DNA of 64,000 nucleotides from Desulfobacteraceae bacterium Eth-SRB1 (GCA_004193555.1 RPGP01000029.1:452976-516975), one strand, 5' to 3'; shown: positions 17,226 to 26,658, numbered from the stretch's first letter. Numbers and translations are program-made. The notes: a model not told the origin generated them from the letters alone.

Positions 17226-18674
17226 TTATTTTCGCCAGAATTCGGGCACAAGAAGAATTATTACCGTATAAATTTCGAGCCTCCCTAAAAGCATGCACCA
17301 TATAAGCAGCCATTTGCCAAGGCAGGGTATCTGTGCATAGGTTTCAACCGGCCCTACAAGTCCAAAGCCCGGGCCTATGTTCCCGATTGTGGCTGCAACA
17401 GCTCCAAAGGATGTCACAAAATCTACTCCCGTTCCGGCGAGCAGGATAGCGCAAAAAGCAAAAATGCTCATATAAAGCGCAAGAAAGCCCAGGATGCTTC
17501 TCATAATATCATCAGATACAGGTTTGCCACCGATTTTTATTTGTTTGACTGCATGGGGATGAATAAGGGCAAACAGTTCTTTGTAGCAGAATTTAAAACA
17601 AAGCATGACCCGGATGCATTTCATACCTCCGCCTGTCGAACCTGCTGATGCCCCCATAAACATACAGAACAAAAGGATAAGCTGGGACATGGCAGGCCAT
17701 TTTTCATAGTCGGCAGTGGCAAAGCCCGTTGTTGTTATAATTGAAACTACCTGAAAAGCGCCAAATCTCAGCGCCTGGCCTATTTTTTCATATATAGAAC
17801 CATAAATATTAAAAGAAACAACAATAACCAGCAGAAAAACAACACCTAAAAAAAAACGGCACTCTGTATCACGCCAGAAAGCAAGCGGCTTTCCCCTGAG
17901 CATCTGGTAATGGAGAGAAAAATTTATGCCTGCAAGCAGCATAAAAACAATAATTACAATATCAAAATATACGCTGTTGAAATGAGCGATTGAAGCATTT
18001 TTTGTTGAAAATCCCCCTGTGGGCATTGTTGTGAAAGTGTGACACAGGGCTTCATAAAAATCCATCCCTCCTATTAATAAAAGAATTACCTCTGCCGCAG
18101 AAATGAGCGCATAAACTTTCCATAACATCATTGCCGTATCCCTTATGCGCGGCTTGAGTTTATCAGGAACAGGGCTGGGCACCTCTGCCTTGAAAAGCTG
18201 CATGCCTCCAACGCCTAAAAACGGCAAAATCGCGACCGACAGGACTATGATACCCATCCCGCCAAGCCACTGGATAAAGCTTCGCCAGAAAAGAAGCCCT
18301 TTTGATACCCCCTCTATATTAGTTAAAACCGATGCCCCGGTTGTGGTGAATCCTGAAACAGACTCAAAAAAAGCATCTACAAAGGTGCTGAATTCACTAC
18401 CAAGATAAAAAGGTAAAGCGCCGAACAGCCCTACGGCCGTCCAGCTAACAGCCACGATTGCTATGCCTTCCCGCTGGCTGATGGATTCCGCTTTCGCGCG
18501 CCTGAAACAGAGGTAGAGTAATATACCGGAAATTATCGTAATCCCCATTGACTTTAAAATGGGGAACACGCTTTGATCCTTATAATAAAGACCGATCAAC
18601 AGAGGGAATATCATGGTTAATCCAAAAAAAAGGATCAGAATTCCAACGATATTCAGAATATAACGCCAGCGCAT
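17226..18674 (-). CDS. trkH: Trk potassium uptake protein TrkH
   Basis: 482 residues, multi-span. The four pore-loop repeats carry filter-like segments: SVSGFTTTGASVLTN, FTTMPTGGFSTKN, VVSIITTTGFATADY and AATIGNIGPGFGLVG. It is the K+-conducting subunit, gated by the cytosolic TrkA ring. ATG 18674 overlaps the trkA stop by one base, so the two are coupled. Confidence 0.96.
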   Translation of the reverse strand: MRWRYILNIVGILILFFGLTMIFPLLIGLYYKDQSVFPILKSMGITIISGILLYLCFRRAKAESISQREGIAIVAVSWTAVGLFGALPFYLGSEFSTFVDAFFESVSGFTTTGASVLTNIEGVSKGLLFWRSFIQWLGGMGIIVLSVAILPFLGVGGMQLFKAEVPSPVPDKLKPRIRDTAMMLWKVYALISAAEVILLLIGGMDFYEALCHTFTTMPTGGFSTKNASIAHFNSVYFDIVIIVFMLLAGINFSLHYQMLRGKPLAFWRDTECRFFLGVVFLLVIVVSFNIYGSIYEKIGQALRFGAFQVVSIITTTGFATADYEKWPAMSQLILLFCMFMGASAGSTGGGMKCIRVMLCFKFCYKELFALIHPHAVKQIKIGGKPVSDDIMRSILGFLALYMSIFAFCAILLAGTGVDFVTSFGAVAATIGNIGPGFGLVGPVETYAQIPCLGKWLLIWCMLLGRLEIYTVIILLVPEFWRK

Positions 18675-20038
18675 TAAAAATACTCCAGTTTCACCATAAG
18701 GATCTTTTCAACCTTGGGGATGGCCTGTCTTCTTGCAAATATTATGATTCTGTCTCCCGGGTTGATTACGCTGTCACCGGAAGGGATAATCATATTCTCA
18801 TCATGTATAATGCCGGCTACTATCGCCCCTTTTGGAAATGATACATCCTTTAACGGCCTGCCCACGATATCCGAAGTTTCAAGTGCCTCAGCCTCCATAA
18901 ATTCAGCCTGTTCTCCTTTAATCGATATTGATGAAAGAACCTTGCCACGGCGTATGTGCTGTAAAATCGTGTTTATAGCCGAAAGCCTCGGGCTGACAAC
19001 CTGTTCGATGCCGATTGTTGACATCAACGGAAAGTAATTGAATTTACTGATTTTTGTTATTGTTTTTTTCGCCCCCATCTGTTTTGCGAGAAGTGAAACT
19101 AAAATATTTATCTCCTCATCGTTCGTAAGTGTTATAACAACGTCAATATCCTGGATATTTTCCTCATTAAGAAGACTCTGGTTAGAACCATCTCCTTGCA
19201 GAACGACAGCCTTGTCCAGCAGTCCGGCAAGTTCAGTGCACCGGCCCGGTTTTTTTTCAATTATCTTTGTATGGATAGATTTATCCTCCAACAGCTTTGC
19301 CAGCCTTAACCCAATGCGGCCTCCTCCAATAATAAGAGCACGGCGCACAGGTTCTGAATGTTTATCAAAAACAGCGAGGGTAGCTATCAGTTTTTCCTCT
19401 TCACTGATAAAATATATGAGATCATCAGCCTTCAGCCTGTCAGTTCCCCCTGGAATAATCAGTTTTTCATCACGGATAACCGCGACAATAAGAGGCCTTT
19501 CTGTTTCTGAGATTTGGGAAAGATCGGAAAGACGGATGCCGACAAGCCGAGCTTTTTCGTCTAAACGCACTCCTACAAATTTGATATTGCTATCTGCGAA
19601 CTTTCCAACATCTACTACACCGGGAGTGTTCATAAGTCTGTAAATTGTTTTTACAACTTCGATTTCAGGGTTGATTAATGTGTCGATGTTAGGCGCATTA
19701 TCACGAAAATTATCATGATATTGATCAAAGTCAGCATCACGCAACCGTATAATCTTTTTTGTTGATGGAGAGATAAGGTTTGCGACAAGACATGCAACCA
19801 GGTTTGTTTCATCGCTGTTTGTCACCGCAAGGAGTATCTCGGCCTCTTTGATGCCGGCCTGCTCTAATGATACAGGACTGCTTCCAGATCCACATACAAC
19901 CTGAACATCAAGATTTTCAGACACACGACGGATGGCTTCAGGGTCATTGTCAACTATAACCACATCTTTATTTTCAAGTACCAGACGGCTCGCTATATGA
20001 AAACCGACTTCACCTGAACCAACTATTATGACTCTCAA
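18674..20038 (-). CDS. trkA: Trk potassium uptake regulator TrkA
   Basis: 454 residues: two RCK units, each a Rossmann NAD-binding domain (VIIVGSGEVGFHIASRL at the N-terminus, ALIIGGGRIGLRLAKLLED near 230) followed by a TrkA-C domain. NAD(H)/ATP binding here gates TrkH. The start is a TTG at 20038 with a GGGAG site upstream. First gene of trkA-trkH. Confidence 0.95.
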   Translation of the reverse strand: MRVIIVGSGEVGFHIASRLVLENKDVVIVDNDPEAIRRVSENLDVQVVCGSGSSPVSLEQAGIKEAEILLAVTNSDETNLVACLVANLISPSTKKIIRLRDADFDQYHDNFRDNAPNIDTLINPEIEVVKTIYRLMNTPGVVDVGKFADSNIKFVGVRLDEKARLVGIRLSDLSQISETERPLIVAVIRDEKLIIPGGTDRLKADDLIYFISEEEKLIATLAVFDKHSEPVRRALIIGGGRIGLRLAKLLEDKSIHTKIIEKKPGRCTELAGLLDKAVVLQGDGSNQSLLNEENIQDIDVVITLTNDEEINILVSLLAKQMGAKKTITKISKFNYFPLMSTIGIEQVVSPRLSAINTILQHIRRGKVLSSISIKGEQAEFMEAEALETSDIVGRPLKDVSFPKGAIVAGIIHDENMIIPSGDSVINPGDRIIIFARRQAIPKVEKILMVKLEYF

Positions 20039-20060
20039 TTAGTAAGCTCCCTTTTGGATT

Positions 20061-20215
20061 TATGATTGATGATTGATGATTGATGATTGTTTGGTATGTG
20101 AAAGTCTATATCTTTCAATCAATCCGATCTCCGACATCTGACATCCCGCTTCAGCGGGACTGAAAGCCGCTCCTACTCGACCAATTCCCCAATCGACAAT
20201 CATCAATCATCAATC
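20061..20215. repeat. ATTGATG short tandem repeats as an inverted pair
   Basis: At 20061-20090 the 7-mer TGATTGA repeats about four times. Its reverse complement (CAATCATCAATCATCAATC) lies at 20196-20214, so the gap between trkA and ecfT can fold into a long hairpin. Inside is a perfect short hairpin ATCCCGCTTCAGCGGGA. No gene. Confidence 0.6.
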
Positions 20216-20227
20216 CAAGGTCAATCC

Positions 20228-21004
20228 TTAATACAGACATCCAAACATGTCAATTGCTGACAGCAGAACGCACAGGCAGAGGACTAAAAAAAGGGCTATC
20301 CAGTCGTTTCTGGTCGCATAAAGTTCTATATTTACACGTTTTTCTGTATAGCACCTTGCTTCCATGGCAACAGCAAGCTTGTCAGCGCTTTCAAAGGTTC
20401 GACGGACAAGAGGAACCGCCAGCTTCATTAATCGATAGACCGGGTTTTTCCTGTTTTCCACTCCCCGCGCCCGCTGCGCATCGGAAGTCTCTTTTGCCTG
20501 TTCAAAAATAACAGGAATAAAACGGATAATCAAACTCATCATAGTTGCAACCCTTTTTCCCGGAATAAACGGAAAAGGGCTCAAAAACCACTCAACCGCG
20601 GCCCTGATCTCTGACAGTCTTGTGGTTGAAACAAATAATAATCCAACCAATACAATCAACAACAACCGCCAGCAAACAAGTATCCCATCATACATGCCCT
20701 CCCGGGTAATATCTATACCCATAAATTCAATTAATGGGGTGCCGGAAGTGCATAGCGCCCGGGCAGCAAATACAAAGATAAGGAAAATAAAAAAATAACG
20801 AAGCTCCTTTAGGATGGATTTTAAAGGGAAATGAATAATTAATATAGCTGAGAAAAGCGCAAAAGATAACACAGAAAGGGACATAAAATATGCCTTCATG
20901 CCCGCAAGGCTGATAACAGCAATAAATACAAGTTTAAATCGAACATCCTGCTGATGGAGGACAGAAGCCCCCGGACGATAACTAAAAGGTGTCAGTTCAG
21001 CCAT
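20228..21004 (-). CDS. ECF transporter transmembrane protein EcfT (BioN-like)
   Basis: 258 residues with about five spans. The CbiQ/EcfT coupling region is visible near residues 165-190: ETSDAQRARGVE, which contains the A-R-G motif that docks on the ATPase pair, then a second A-R motif in VAMEARCY. In ECF transporters this subunit links ATP hydrolysis to toppling of the S-component. It overlaps the ecfA-type gene by 13 bases and, with bioY close by, most likely serves biotin uptake. Confidence 0.92.
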   Translation of the reverse strand: MAELTPFSYRPGASVLHQQDVRFKLVFIAVISLAGMKAYFMSLSVLSFALFSAILIIHFPLKSILKELRYFFIFLIFVFAARALCTSGTPLIEFMGIDITREGMYDGILVCWRLLLIVLVGLLFVSTTRLSEIRAAVEWFLSPFPFIPGKRVATMMSLIIRFIPVIFEQAKETSDAQRARGVENRKNPVYRLMKLAVPLVRRTFESADKLAVAMEARCYTEKRVNIELYATRNDWIALFLVLCLCVLLSAIDMFGCLY

Positions 21005-21741
21005 GAGTCAATCTTCATCCCAAGACGTGAAGCGCACGGCTCTCTTACGCCAAAAGCCTCAACTTTCATAATAATATCTTCAGGCAACCCGTCCATCACA
21101 ACCCTGCCGTCCTCCATTATAAGCAGACGATCAGCAAGCGCTATAACCTTTTCCAGATCGTGTGTTGCAACAAGTATTGTATGCCCTGCATTATGCAGGC
21201 TGAGGACCTGATTTAAAACCTGTTTCGTCCCAGGGTAATCAAGATTTGAAAACGGTTCGTCAAAAACAATAACCCTTGGCTTCATGGCAAGGATACCTGC
21301 CACCGCAAGTCTTCTCTTCTCTCCGCCGGAAAGCAAATAAGGCCTTTGATCGGCAAAAGCTTCCAGATTCACAGCTCTCAAAGCTTCAGACACACGTCTT
21401 TTTACCTCGGATTTATCCAGGCAAAGGTTTTCCGGGCCGAACGCCACATCATCATACACTGTTTCACCAACTATCTGGCTGTCGGAATCCTGAAACACCA
21501 TACCCACAATCTGCCTTGCTCTTACAATGTTCTCTGATACCGGAACCCCTGCAATCCTGACCATTCCTGTATCAGGCAAAAGAAGCCCGTTTAAATGCCG
21601 CAAAAAAGTTGTCTTGCCGGAACCGTTGCGGCCCGCAATCACAACAAACTCGCCTTCCCGGATCGTAAGATTGATACGGTCTATACCGAGAGCGCCGTCT
21701 GAAAAGCGATGGCTGATATTTTCAATTTCAAGAATATTCAT
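20992..21741 (-). CDS. ECF transporter ATP-binding protein (BioM-like)
   Basis: 249 residues. ABC ATPase with Walker A GRNGSGKTT, Q-loop VGMVFQDSDSQIVGETVYDD (the EcfA/CbiO-type Q-loop), signature LSGGEKRRLAVAGIL, Walker B VIVFDEPFSNLD and H-loop VATHDLE. Only one ATPase is encoded, so it probably works as a homodimer, as in BioMNY. Neighbours are ecfT (overlapping) and bioY upstream. Confidence 0.94.
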   Translation of the reverse strand: MNILEIENISHRFSDGALGIDRINLTIREGEFVVIAGRNGSGKTTFLRHLNGLLLPDTGMVRIAGVPVSENIVRARQIVGMVFQDSDSQIVGETVYDDVAFGPENLCLDKSEVKRRVSEALRAVNLEAFADQRPYLLSGGEKRRLAVAGILAMKPRVIVFDEPFSNLDYPGTKQVLNQVLSLHNAGHTILVATHDLEKVIALADRLLIMEDGRVVMDGLPEDIIMKVEAFGVREPCASRLGMKIDSWLN

Positions 21742-21859
21742 TTTTCGTAATAACTTTTTTTTGACAGGATTTACGGGATATTCAGGATAATAATCATAAA
21801 CTTAAATTATAAAACTCATTTTTTTGAGTTTGTAAATTTCTGATGAAACAAAATCTTGT

Positions 21860-22426
21860 TTATCCTGTTATCCTGTCAGAATCTTTTAAGTTTGCATTTT
21901 TTCTTATTATTGGCCGCAAGGTCTTTGCAATCGGCACGGCCGCGGCAATCTTCAGCGCATCACCTGGAATAAAAGGAAACACCCCCACTGTTAGTGAGTT
22001 AGACCAGGTCATACCTGTTAATACCTTAAGCCAGGCAACGCCCAATACATATACGATTATTGAACCGCAACACATTGCGATCACGTTAAAAACAGCTTTC
22101 CGCCCGGTTTTTTCCGATATAACTCCGATAATATATACAGCCGGCAAATATCCTATAAGATATCCTCCGGTAGGCCCGATTATACGACCCAATCCTCCTG
22201 TGCCGCCGGAGAATACGGGAAACCCGCAGGCTCCGGCTAAAAGATATATTGCGACACTTGCAAAGCCCCACCTGCTCCCCAATAAAAGACCTGTCAGAAG
22301 TATAAAAAAATTCTGTAGTACAATGGGAACCGGACCTATGGGTATTGATAAATATGCGCCTGCTGCGGTTAAAGCTGCAAGAAGCGAGGCATATGCGGTC
22401 ATATGGATTTGTGTTGATGAATTCAT
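21860..22426 (-). CDS. bioY: Biotin transporter S-component BioY
   Basis: 188 residues from ATG 22426. Six-span BioY: ASLLAALTAAGAYLSIPIGP and PIVLQNFFILLTGLLLGSRWG are characteristic, followed by PVFSGGTGGLGRIIGPTGGY. It binds biotin outside and delivers it with EcfA/EcfT. An upstream in-frame ATG at 22507 would add 27 residues, but those codons are inside a dispersed repeat (copy at 35839-35896), so I reject it. The last eight residues, KDSDRITG, and the stop are likewise encoded by a repeat found again at 3574-3595. Confidence 0.93.
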   Translation of the reverse strand: MNSSTQIHMTAYASLLAALTAAGAYLSIPIGPVPIVLQNFFILLTGLLLGSRWGFASVAIYLLAGACGFPVFSGGTGGLGRIIGPTGGYLIGYLPAVYIIGVISEKTGRKAVFNVIAMCCGSIIVYVLGVAWLKVLTGMTWSNSLTVGVFPFIPGDALKIAAAVPIAKTLRPIIRKNANLKDSDRITG

Positions 22427-22445
22427 TTTTAATATTTTATGCTTG

Positions 22446-22702
22446 AAACTATTCAGCCACAGATTTACACAGATGAACGCAGATAGGTTTAAATACAAAG
22501 AAACCACAGTACATTAAGAATTGTATAATCCTGGTGACTTTATGAGACCTTTGAATTTTACCCAAAATAGCCTAAATGGTCATTCCCGTTTTTTTTTCGG
22601 GAATGACACGAAGAGGGCATCTTTTCAAAGGTGTCTCTGTAAACTATTACAATAAAAGAAATATCAGTGATGATCAGCGTAGATCTGTGGCTGAATAGTT
22701 AC
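22446..22702. repeat. Family F element with a nested family A copy
   Basis: AACTATTCAGCCACAGATTT at 22447 and the reverse complement ATCTGTGGCTGAATAGTT at 22683 form terminal inverted repeats. Between them lies a family A copy (GAGACCTTTGAATTTTACCC at 22543 to CTTTTCAAAGGTGTCTC at 22621-22637), which itself encloses a perfect hairpin GTCATTCCCG-T9-CGGGAATGAC at 22579-22607. A second family F arm is at 35839-35896. Confidence 0.7.
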
Positions 22703-22725
22703 TTGTGCGTTTGGTGATATTATTC

Positions 22726-23646
22726 CTATATATGGAAACAATCACCATATAGCACCTTTTTCGTTGATCCGTCAGCTAATTCCAATATCAGGGCGCCGTT
22801 TTCATCCATGTCAATGGCGATCCCTTCTAATATCTCACGAACTGTTACAATTTTAACATATCGATTAAGAGTAACCGTATGTTTTTTCCATTCCCGGATT
22901 ATATTATCCAGCGCCTTGCCGTTAATACAGTTTTCGAAATTATCCAGAAAAGCTGAAAGCAGCCTTTTCCTTGATATTTCGCTTCCTGATAACTGCTTTA
23001 ACGAAACCGCCTTTGGTTCGTCATCCGTGGGATCATTATTGACATTTATCCCAAGGCCTACATTAATAAAGGAAACAATATCCGCCTCTGCTTCTATTTC
23101 AGAAAGTATTCCTGATACCTTCCTGCCGTCAACCAGGATATCGTTTGGCCACTTGACCCTGGCATCGATATCAAACATATTATTTAAGGTTTGGGCAAGA
23201 ATAAGGGAAGCCGCAAAATTCACCCTTAAACTTAAAACAGGAGATATTTGCGGCCTGAGTATAATGGTAAAGTATAGCCCCCCTTGTGAAGAAAGCCATA
23301 ACCTTTTTAAACGCCCCCTGCCCCTGTTTTGACATCCTGCAATTACTACAGTAAAATGAGGACAACCCTTCCTTGCAAGATCCCTGGCAATATCCATTGT
23401 TGAAGTAACTTCAGGGAAAAAATGAATTTTTTTTTCTCTGGCCGGAAATTCCCAGGGAAAAAGAGCGTCAGGAGAGCTTATAAGCTGATATCCTTTAGAT
23501 GATGCATCAATATTATAACCAGATTCCTGGAGCTTCCGCAGGTGCTTCCAGATAGAAACCCTTGAAATACCCAGTTCAGAGCTGATCGCTTCACCTGAAA
23601 TAACCCCCTGCCCTGCTTTTAATATTTTAAGTATCTTACCTTTCAT
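22726..23646 (-). CDS. birA: Bifunctional biotin-protein ligase / biotin operon repressor BirA
   Basis: 306 residues. N-terminal winged HTH (EAISSELGISRVSIWKHLRK), then the ligase core with the biotinyl-AMP loop NRGRGRLKRLWLSS, KWPNDILVDGRKVSGILSE and NVGLGINVN, and a C-terminal SH3-like domain. It charges carboxylases with biotin, and the HTH suggests it also represses biotin genes. First gene of the unit leading into the BioY-EcfA-EcfT genes, separated from bioY by nested repeats. Confidence 0.95.
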   Translation of the reverse strand: MKGKILKILKAGQGVISGEAISSELGISRVSIWKHLRKLQESGYNIDASSKGYQLISSPDALFPWEFPAREKKIHFFPEVTSTMDIARDLARKGCPHFTVVIAGCQNRGRGRLKRLWLSSQGGLYFTIILRPQISPVLSLRVNFAASLILAQTLNNMFDIDARVKWPNDILVDGRKVSGILSEIEAEADIVSFINVGLGINVNNDPTDDEPKAVSLKQLSGSEISRKRLLSAFLDNFENCINGKALDNIIREWKKHTVTLNRYVKIVTVREILEGIAIDMDENGALILELADGSTKKVLYGDCFHI

Positions 23647-23660
23647 TTATTATGTCCTGA

Positions 23661-23957
23661 AAAACCTGGTCCTTTGGGCCAGGTCAGAGATAGATGGCTT
23701 TGCCTTGAATTTTTGTGTCTAAAATCACAAATTACAAGCGCCAAATCTCAAATAAATCTCAAATTCCAATATTCAATGACCAAAACCCTCCAGGACTACG
23801 CTATGGCGTGGTTTGGATTTTCGAATTTCGGTCATTGGAAATTGTTTGTAATTTGCAATTTGATATTTGGGATTTCGATAAATCAATGAACTGCCAACAA
23901 AGCAAATCCCCTCTGGGGTTAGCCAAAGCCTGGTCCTTTGGGCCAGGATTCTTTACT
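23661..23957. repeat. Family E compound element, copy 1
   Basis: Both ends carry the hairpin CCTGGTCCTTTGGGCCAGG. The left end continues TCAGAGATAGATGGCTTTGCC; the right end is preceded by CAAAGCAAATCCCCTCTGGGG and TTAGCCAAAG. The centre is a different, imperfect inverted repeat (TTCCAATATTCAATGACC against GGTCATTGGAAATTG). Copy 2 is at 62961-63275. It ends up upstream of hsp20. Confidence 0.75.
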
Positions 23958-24153
23958 TTCCGGTCGATAAATCATTCTCGTTAGCCTGATAGTTTGTCAA
24001 GGTTAACGAAGTGGGTATTATTTGTCAATCCTGTTTATACTAAATTGAGCGATCGGCCATTATCTTTTAGCTATTAGTCAAACCATATCAATCGCTGGTA
24101 ACCACCTGAAATAATAAGAGCTAACCACTAAACGCTAAGAGCTAATCGCTTAT

Positions 24154-24181
24154 CTTGGTTTATAACTATGAAACCCCATAA
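24154..24181 (+). promoter_or_regulatory. Candidate heat-shock (sigma-32-like) promoter of hsp20
   Basis: CTTGGTT (24154-24160), 13 bases, then CCCCATAA (24174-24181). The -10 element fits the sigma-32 consensus CCCCATNT well; the -35 matches only the CTTG part of CTTGAAA. The leader would be about 175 bases. A sigma-70-like pair, TTGACA (24225) and TAAATT (24247), lies nearer the gene. The rest of 23958-24363 is AT-rich, with short CTAAGAGCTAA-like repeats and no gene. Confidence 0.35.
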
Positions 24182-24363
24182 TTGATGCTTTGACATCTTG
24201 TAACCGTTACGAAATCTTTTTTGCTTGACAGAACATTTTGCATGATTAAATTTTGAACAGGAGCAAAGGCAAAAAGTTTAACGCTGTGATATTATATCAT
24301 ATAATGCCACAGAACATCTTCTGCCATCTGTAATTAAAAAAATTATTTAAAGGAGGTAATATT

Positions 24364-24813
24364 ATGACTATTGTAAGATGGGACCCTTTTAGAAATGTAT
24401 CAACTTTACAGGATCGTATAAACCGTATGTTTGATGAAGCATTTACGCGTTCAAAAAAGTTTGATGATGATGCGAGTATGGGAGCATGGAGGCCGGACGT
24501 AGACATCTATGATACTGACGATGCTCTAATTGTTAAAGCAGAGCTGGCCGGAGTGCCCAAAGAAAATGTTACTGTTGATGTTAAGGACAACATATTGACA
24601 ATCAAGGGGGAAAGATCTGTTGATAATGAGGTTAAGGAAGAAAATTACTATAGAAGGGAAAGAAGTTTTGGTTCATTTCAAAGATCCTTTACGCTTCCGG
24701 CAGCGATAAATCCAGATGATATTAAAGCCGTTTATAAAGACGGTATCCTTGAAATAGAAATTCCAAAGCCGGAAGAAAAGAAACCAAAACAGGTGGCCAT
24801 AGATGTAAAATAA
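24364..24813 (+). CDS. Small heat shock protein, Hsp20 family
   Basis: 149 residues. Starts with the usual bacterial sHsp opening VRWDPFRNVSTLQDRINRMF, followed by an alpha-crystallin domain from about residue 42 (PDVDIYDTDDALIVKAELAG, VDVKDNILTIKGER, SFTLPAAINPDDIKAVYKDG, LEIEIPK) and a short C-terminal tail. It is an ATP-independent holdase chaperone forming large oligomers. A strong AAAGGAGG site precedes the ATG. Confidence 0.97.
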   Translation: MTIVRWDPFRNVSTLQDRINRMFDEAFTRSKKFDDDASMGAWRPDVDIYDTDDALIVKAELAGVPKENVTVDVKDNILTIKGERSVDNEVKEENYYRRERSFGSFQRSFTLPAAINPDDIKAVYKDGILEIEIPKPEEKKPKQVAIDVK

Positions 24814-24876
24814 TTTTTTGTAAAAGCCCGCCACAGAATGGCACGGAGTTTCACTGAAAATTGCAACCCAAGTTGA

Positions 24877-25018
24877 GTGATTTTTGGGGAAGAAATGTGC
24901 TGAGATCTTGATGCATAAGGATTTGCGAAAACCGCAGGTCCGCCTGAGGCGGATCGAGGTTTTTCGCGAATCCTTAATGCGCAAAAAATCGGTGCAGATC
25001 GAGCCAAAAATCGCTTAA
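24877..25018. repeat. Long imperfect inverted repeat
   Basis: The arms GATTTTTGGG ... GCATAAGGATTTGCGAAAACC and GGTTTTTCGCGAATCCTTAATGCGC ... CCAAAAATCGC pair over about 60 bases each around a GTCCGCCTGAGGCGGA core. It fills the gap between hsp20 and the next gene. It could act as a transcript barrier or be a mobile remnant. Confidence 0.6.
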
Positions 25019-25044
25019 TTTAGGTGTACCAATGAGGAAAATGC

Positions 25045-26658
25045 ATGAATAAATTGTCTGTAAGGACCTGCGTATCAACTTCTGGTGAATTTGTTTACGG
25101 CATTCACAAACCCGATTACACAGTTGTTAATCTGAGGGAAAAAAATCACCTGACAACGCTTGGACATATTAACGGCAAAACCGCTGTTGACAACAAAATT
25201 AACTTTCCAGCAAATGATGTAACAATTGATAATGCAGACTGGGTATTCGAGATCTCCAACCCGTTTCCTTTTATGGGCGCAACTTTTATATTAAAGTCAA
25301 GCGCCGACAAAAGAATAGAAAATGCGAATTCTTTTGATATTATTAACAAATATAAATCTTCAAAATTAAAAGCCCGCATAAATAAGCTCGAAGGCAATGA
25401 CCCGCTGACCATATCATTGGGCAAAACATCCACGGACGCAGATTTGCTTATCGAGTTAGCCAAAAAGTCATGCCTGTTTGAGTTTGATCCACACACAGGA
25501 GAGCCTGCCGGTATTCAATATGAAAAAACAAAAAATGGGGGAATTCGACATATAATTAAAAACCACCATTTGTTTGAAATCGTATCCAACAATCCTTTTT
25601 TACCTGATACTTATAAGCAGGCAATGGCGCTTATCCCCGGCATCCAGGGCCATAATAAAATTGTGGGAGAGTATAAAAAGCCTGCCGGCACTCACATCTG
25701 GGAATATCTGAGAGAAAACAGTTATATCCCATGGGGACATTATGCGGCAAACATGGCGCATGATTCCATCAGGTATAAAATCGAAGCGCTTAAGAAAGAG
25801 GATTTGATCGGTCTCAGGCATTTATACTACCAGAGGGTTTACACACAGATCGCCCGGAGTCTTGGCATTTCCGTTCCCGCAAAAAAACGTACTCTCACAG
25901 AAGAAGAGTTAGAATCTTTGCGGATATATCTTCTTAAAACCATAAAACATCATGAAGAAGATAAAAACAATTTGCCTTTTAACGCATCAATGTGGGGATG
26001 GAATTTCGGATTTGATCTATCTCCTTCAGGATATCGTCTCAATGCATCTCACCAGCAAATACACCAGCAATTTGCCCTAATACCCAAATATACCCCTGGT
26101 TTTATAAATGGAAAAAATAATGAAAGCCACACTTTATTTCCAACCTATACTCAAGGAGATGATGTAGCTCGCTTCTGCCGCAGGTTCACAAATAGTACAG
26201 GTAAACACTTCTTTAAAACATACATTAATGCTATAAAAAATAACAGGAGAATGGATGGTAGAGAAGACAAGGCAAAAAGCCTTATTTTCTATCAAAACGA
26301 AAACGTTATAGCTTTTGTACCCAAAGCCCAACGCTCTCAAGGAGAAGTACAGATTATGGTTACAGCAAAGTGCGGCAATATTCTTGATACAGATTTTAGA
26401 GTGAGGAGGTCTCTCGACACGGCTATTTTGACAACTGTAAGGATGCTGGAGAAATTGGGTGTGGAAATGATGATTTGCTACGAAACATCCAAGAGATTTG
26501 ACAATCCGGACAATGACCAGCGGCTTATGTACACTTTTATTCCCCGTCATCCTAAATCGCCGGGAACTTACAGTCAGTGGCTATATCGCTGGATTATCGG
26601 GCATTATCCCGAAGACTTCGCCCATGCCTGTAGTAAGGCTGTTAATCAGGAATCTTGA
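25045..26658 (+). CDS. Unrecognised 537-residue protein (possible HIT/GalT-like fold)
   Basis: 537 residues, soluble, no signal peptide. I do not recognise the family with certainty. Residues ~335-360 read NASMWGWNFGFDLSPSGYRL then NASHQQIHQQFALIP; the Q-x-H-x-Q string after N-x-S resembles the H-x-H-x-Q active site of GalT-type nucleotidyltransferases of the HIT superfamily, with the first His replaced. Further conserved-looking stretches are LIFYQNENVIAFVPKAQRSQ and a C-terminal FIPRHPKSPGTYSQW. A nucleotidyltransferase or phosphorylase role is a hypothesis only. Its stop overlaps the start of a small membrane protein gene (TGATG), so the two are coupled. Confidence 0.6.
   Translation: MNKLSVRTCVSTSGEFVYGIHKPDYTVVNLREKNHLTTLGHINGKTAVDNKINFPANDVTIDNADWVFEISNPFPFMGATFILKSSADKRIENANSFDIINKYKSSKLKARINKLEGNDPLTISLGKTSTDADLLIELAKKSCLFEFDPHTGEPAGIQYEKTKNGGIRHIIKNHHLFEIVSNNPFLPDTYKQAMALIPGIQGHNKIVGEYKKPAGTHIWEYLRENSYIPWGHYAANMAHDSIRYKIEALKKEDLIGLRHLYYQRVYTQIARSLGISVPAKKRTLTEEELESLRIYLLKTIKHHEEDKNNLPFNASMWGWNFGFDLSPSGYRLNASHQQIHQQFALIPKYTPGFINGKNNESHTLFPTYTQGDDVARFCRRFTNSTGKHFFKTYINAIKNNRRMDGREDKAKSLIFYQNENVIAFVPKAQRSQGEVQIMVTAKCGNILDTDFRVRRSLDTAILTTVRMLEKLGVEMMICYETSKRFDNPDNDQRLMYTFIPRHPKSPGTYSQWLYRWIIGHYPEDFAHACSKAVNQES

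Noticed and set aside
21843-22517. 224-codon plus-strand ORF antisense to bioY
   Set aside because: BioY on the minus strand has clear family motifs; the antisense frame is Pro/Ile-rich and begins and ends in repeats.
22579-22607. Intrinsic terminator after birA
   Set aside because: The perfect stem has its T run in the loop rather than after the stem, and it is part of a dispersed repeat.
23880-23957. GEMM (cyclic-di-GMP) riboswitch
   Set aside because: GCAAATCCCC ... AGCCAAAGCC looks slightly similar, but the conserved ACGCAAAGCC core and the receptor helix are missing, and the same block occurs within a mobile-looking repeat.
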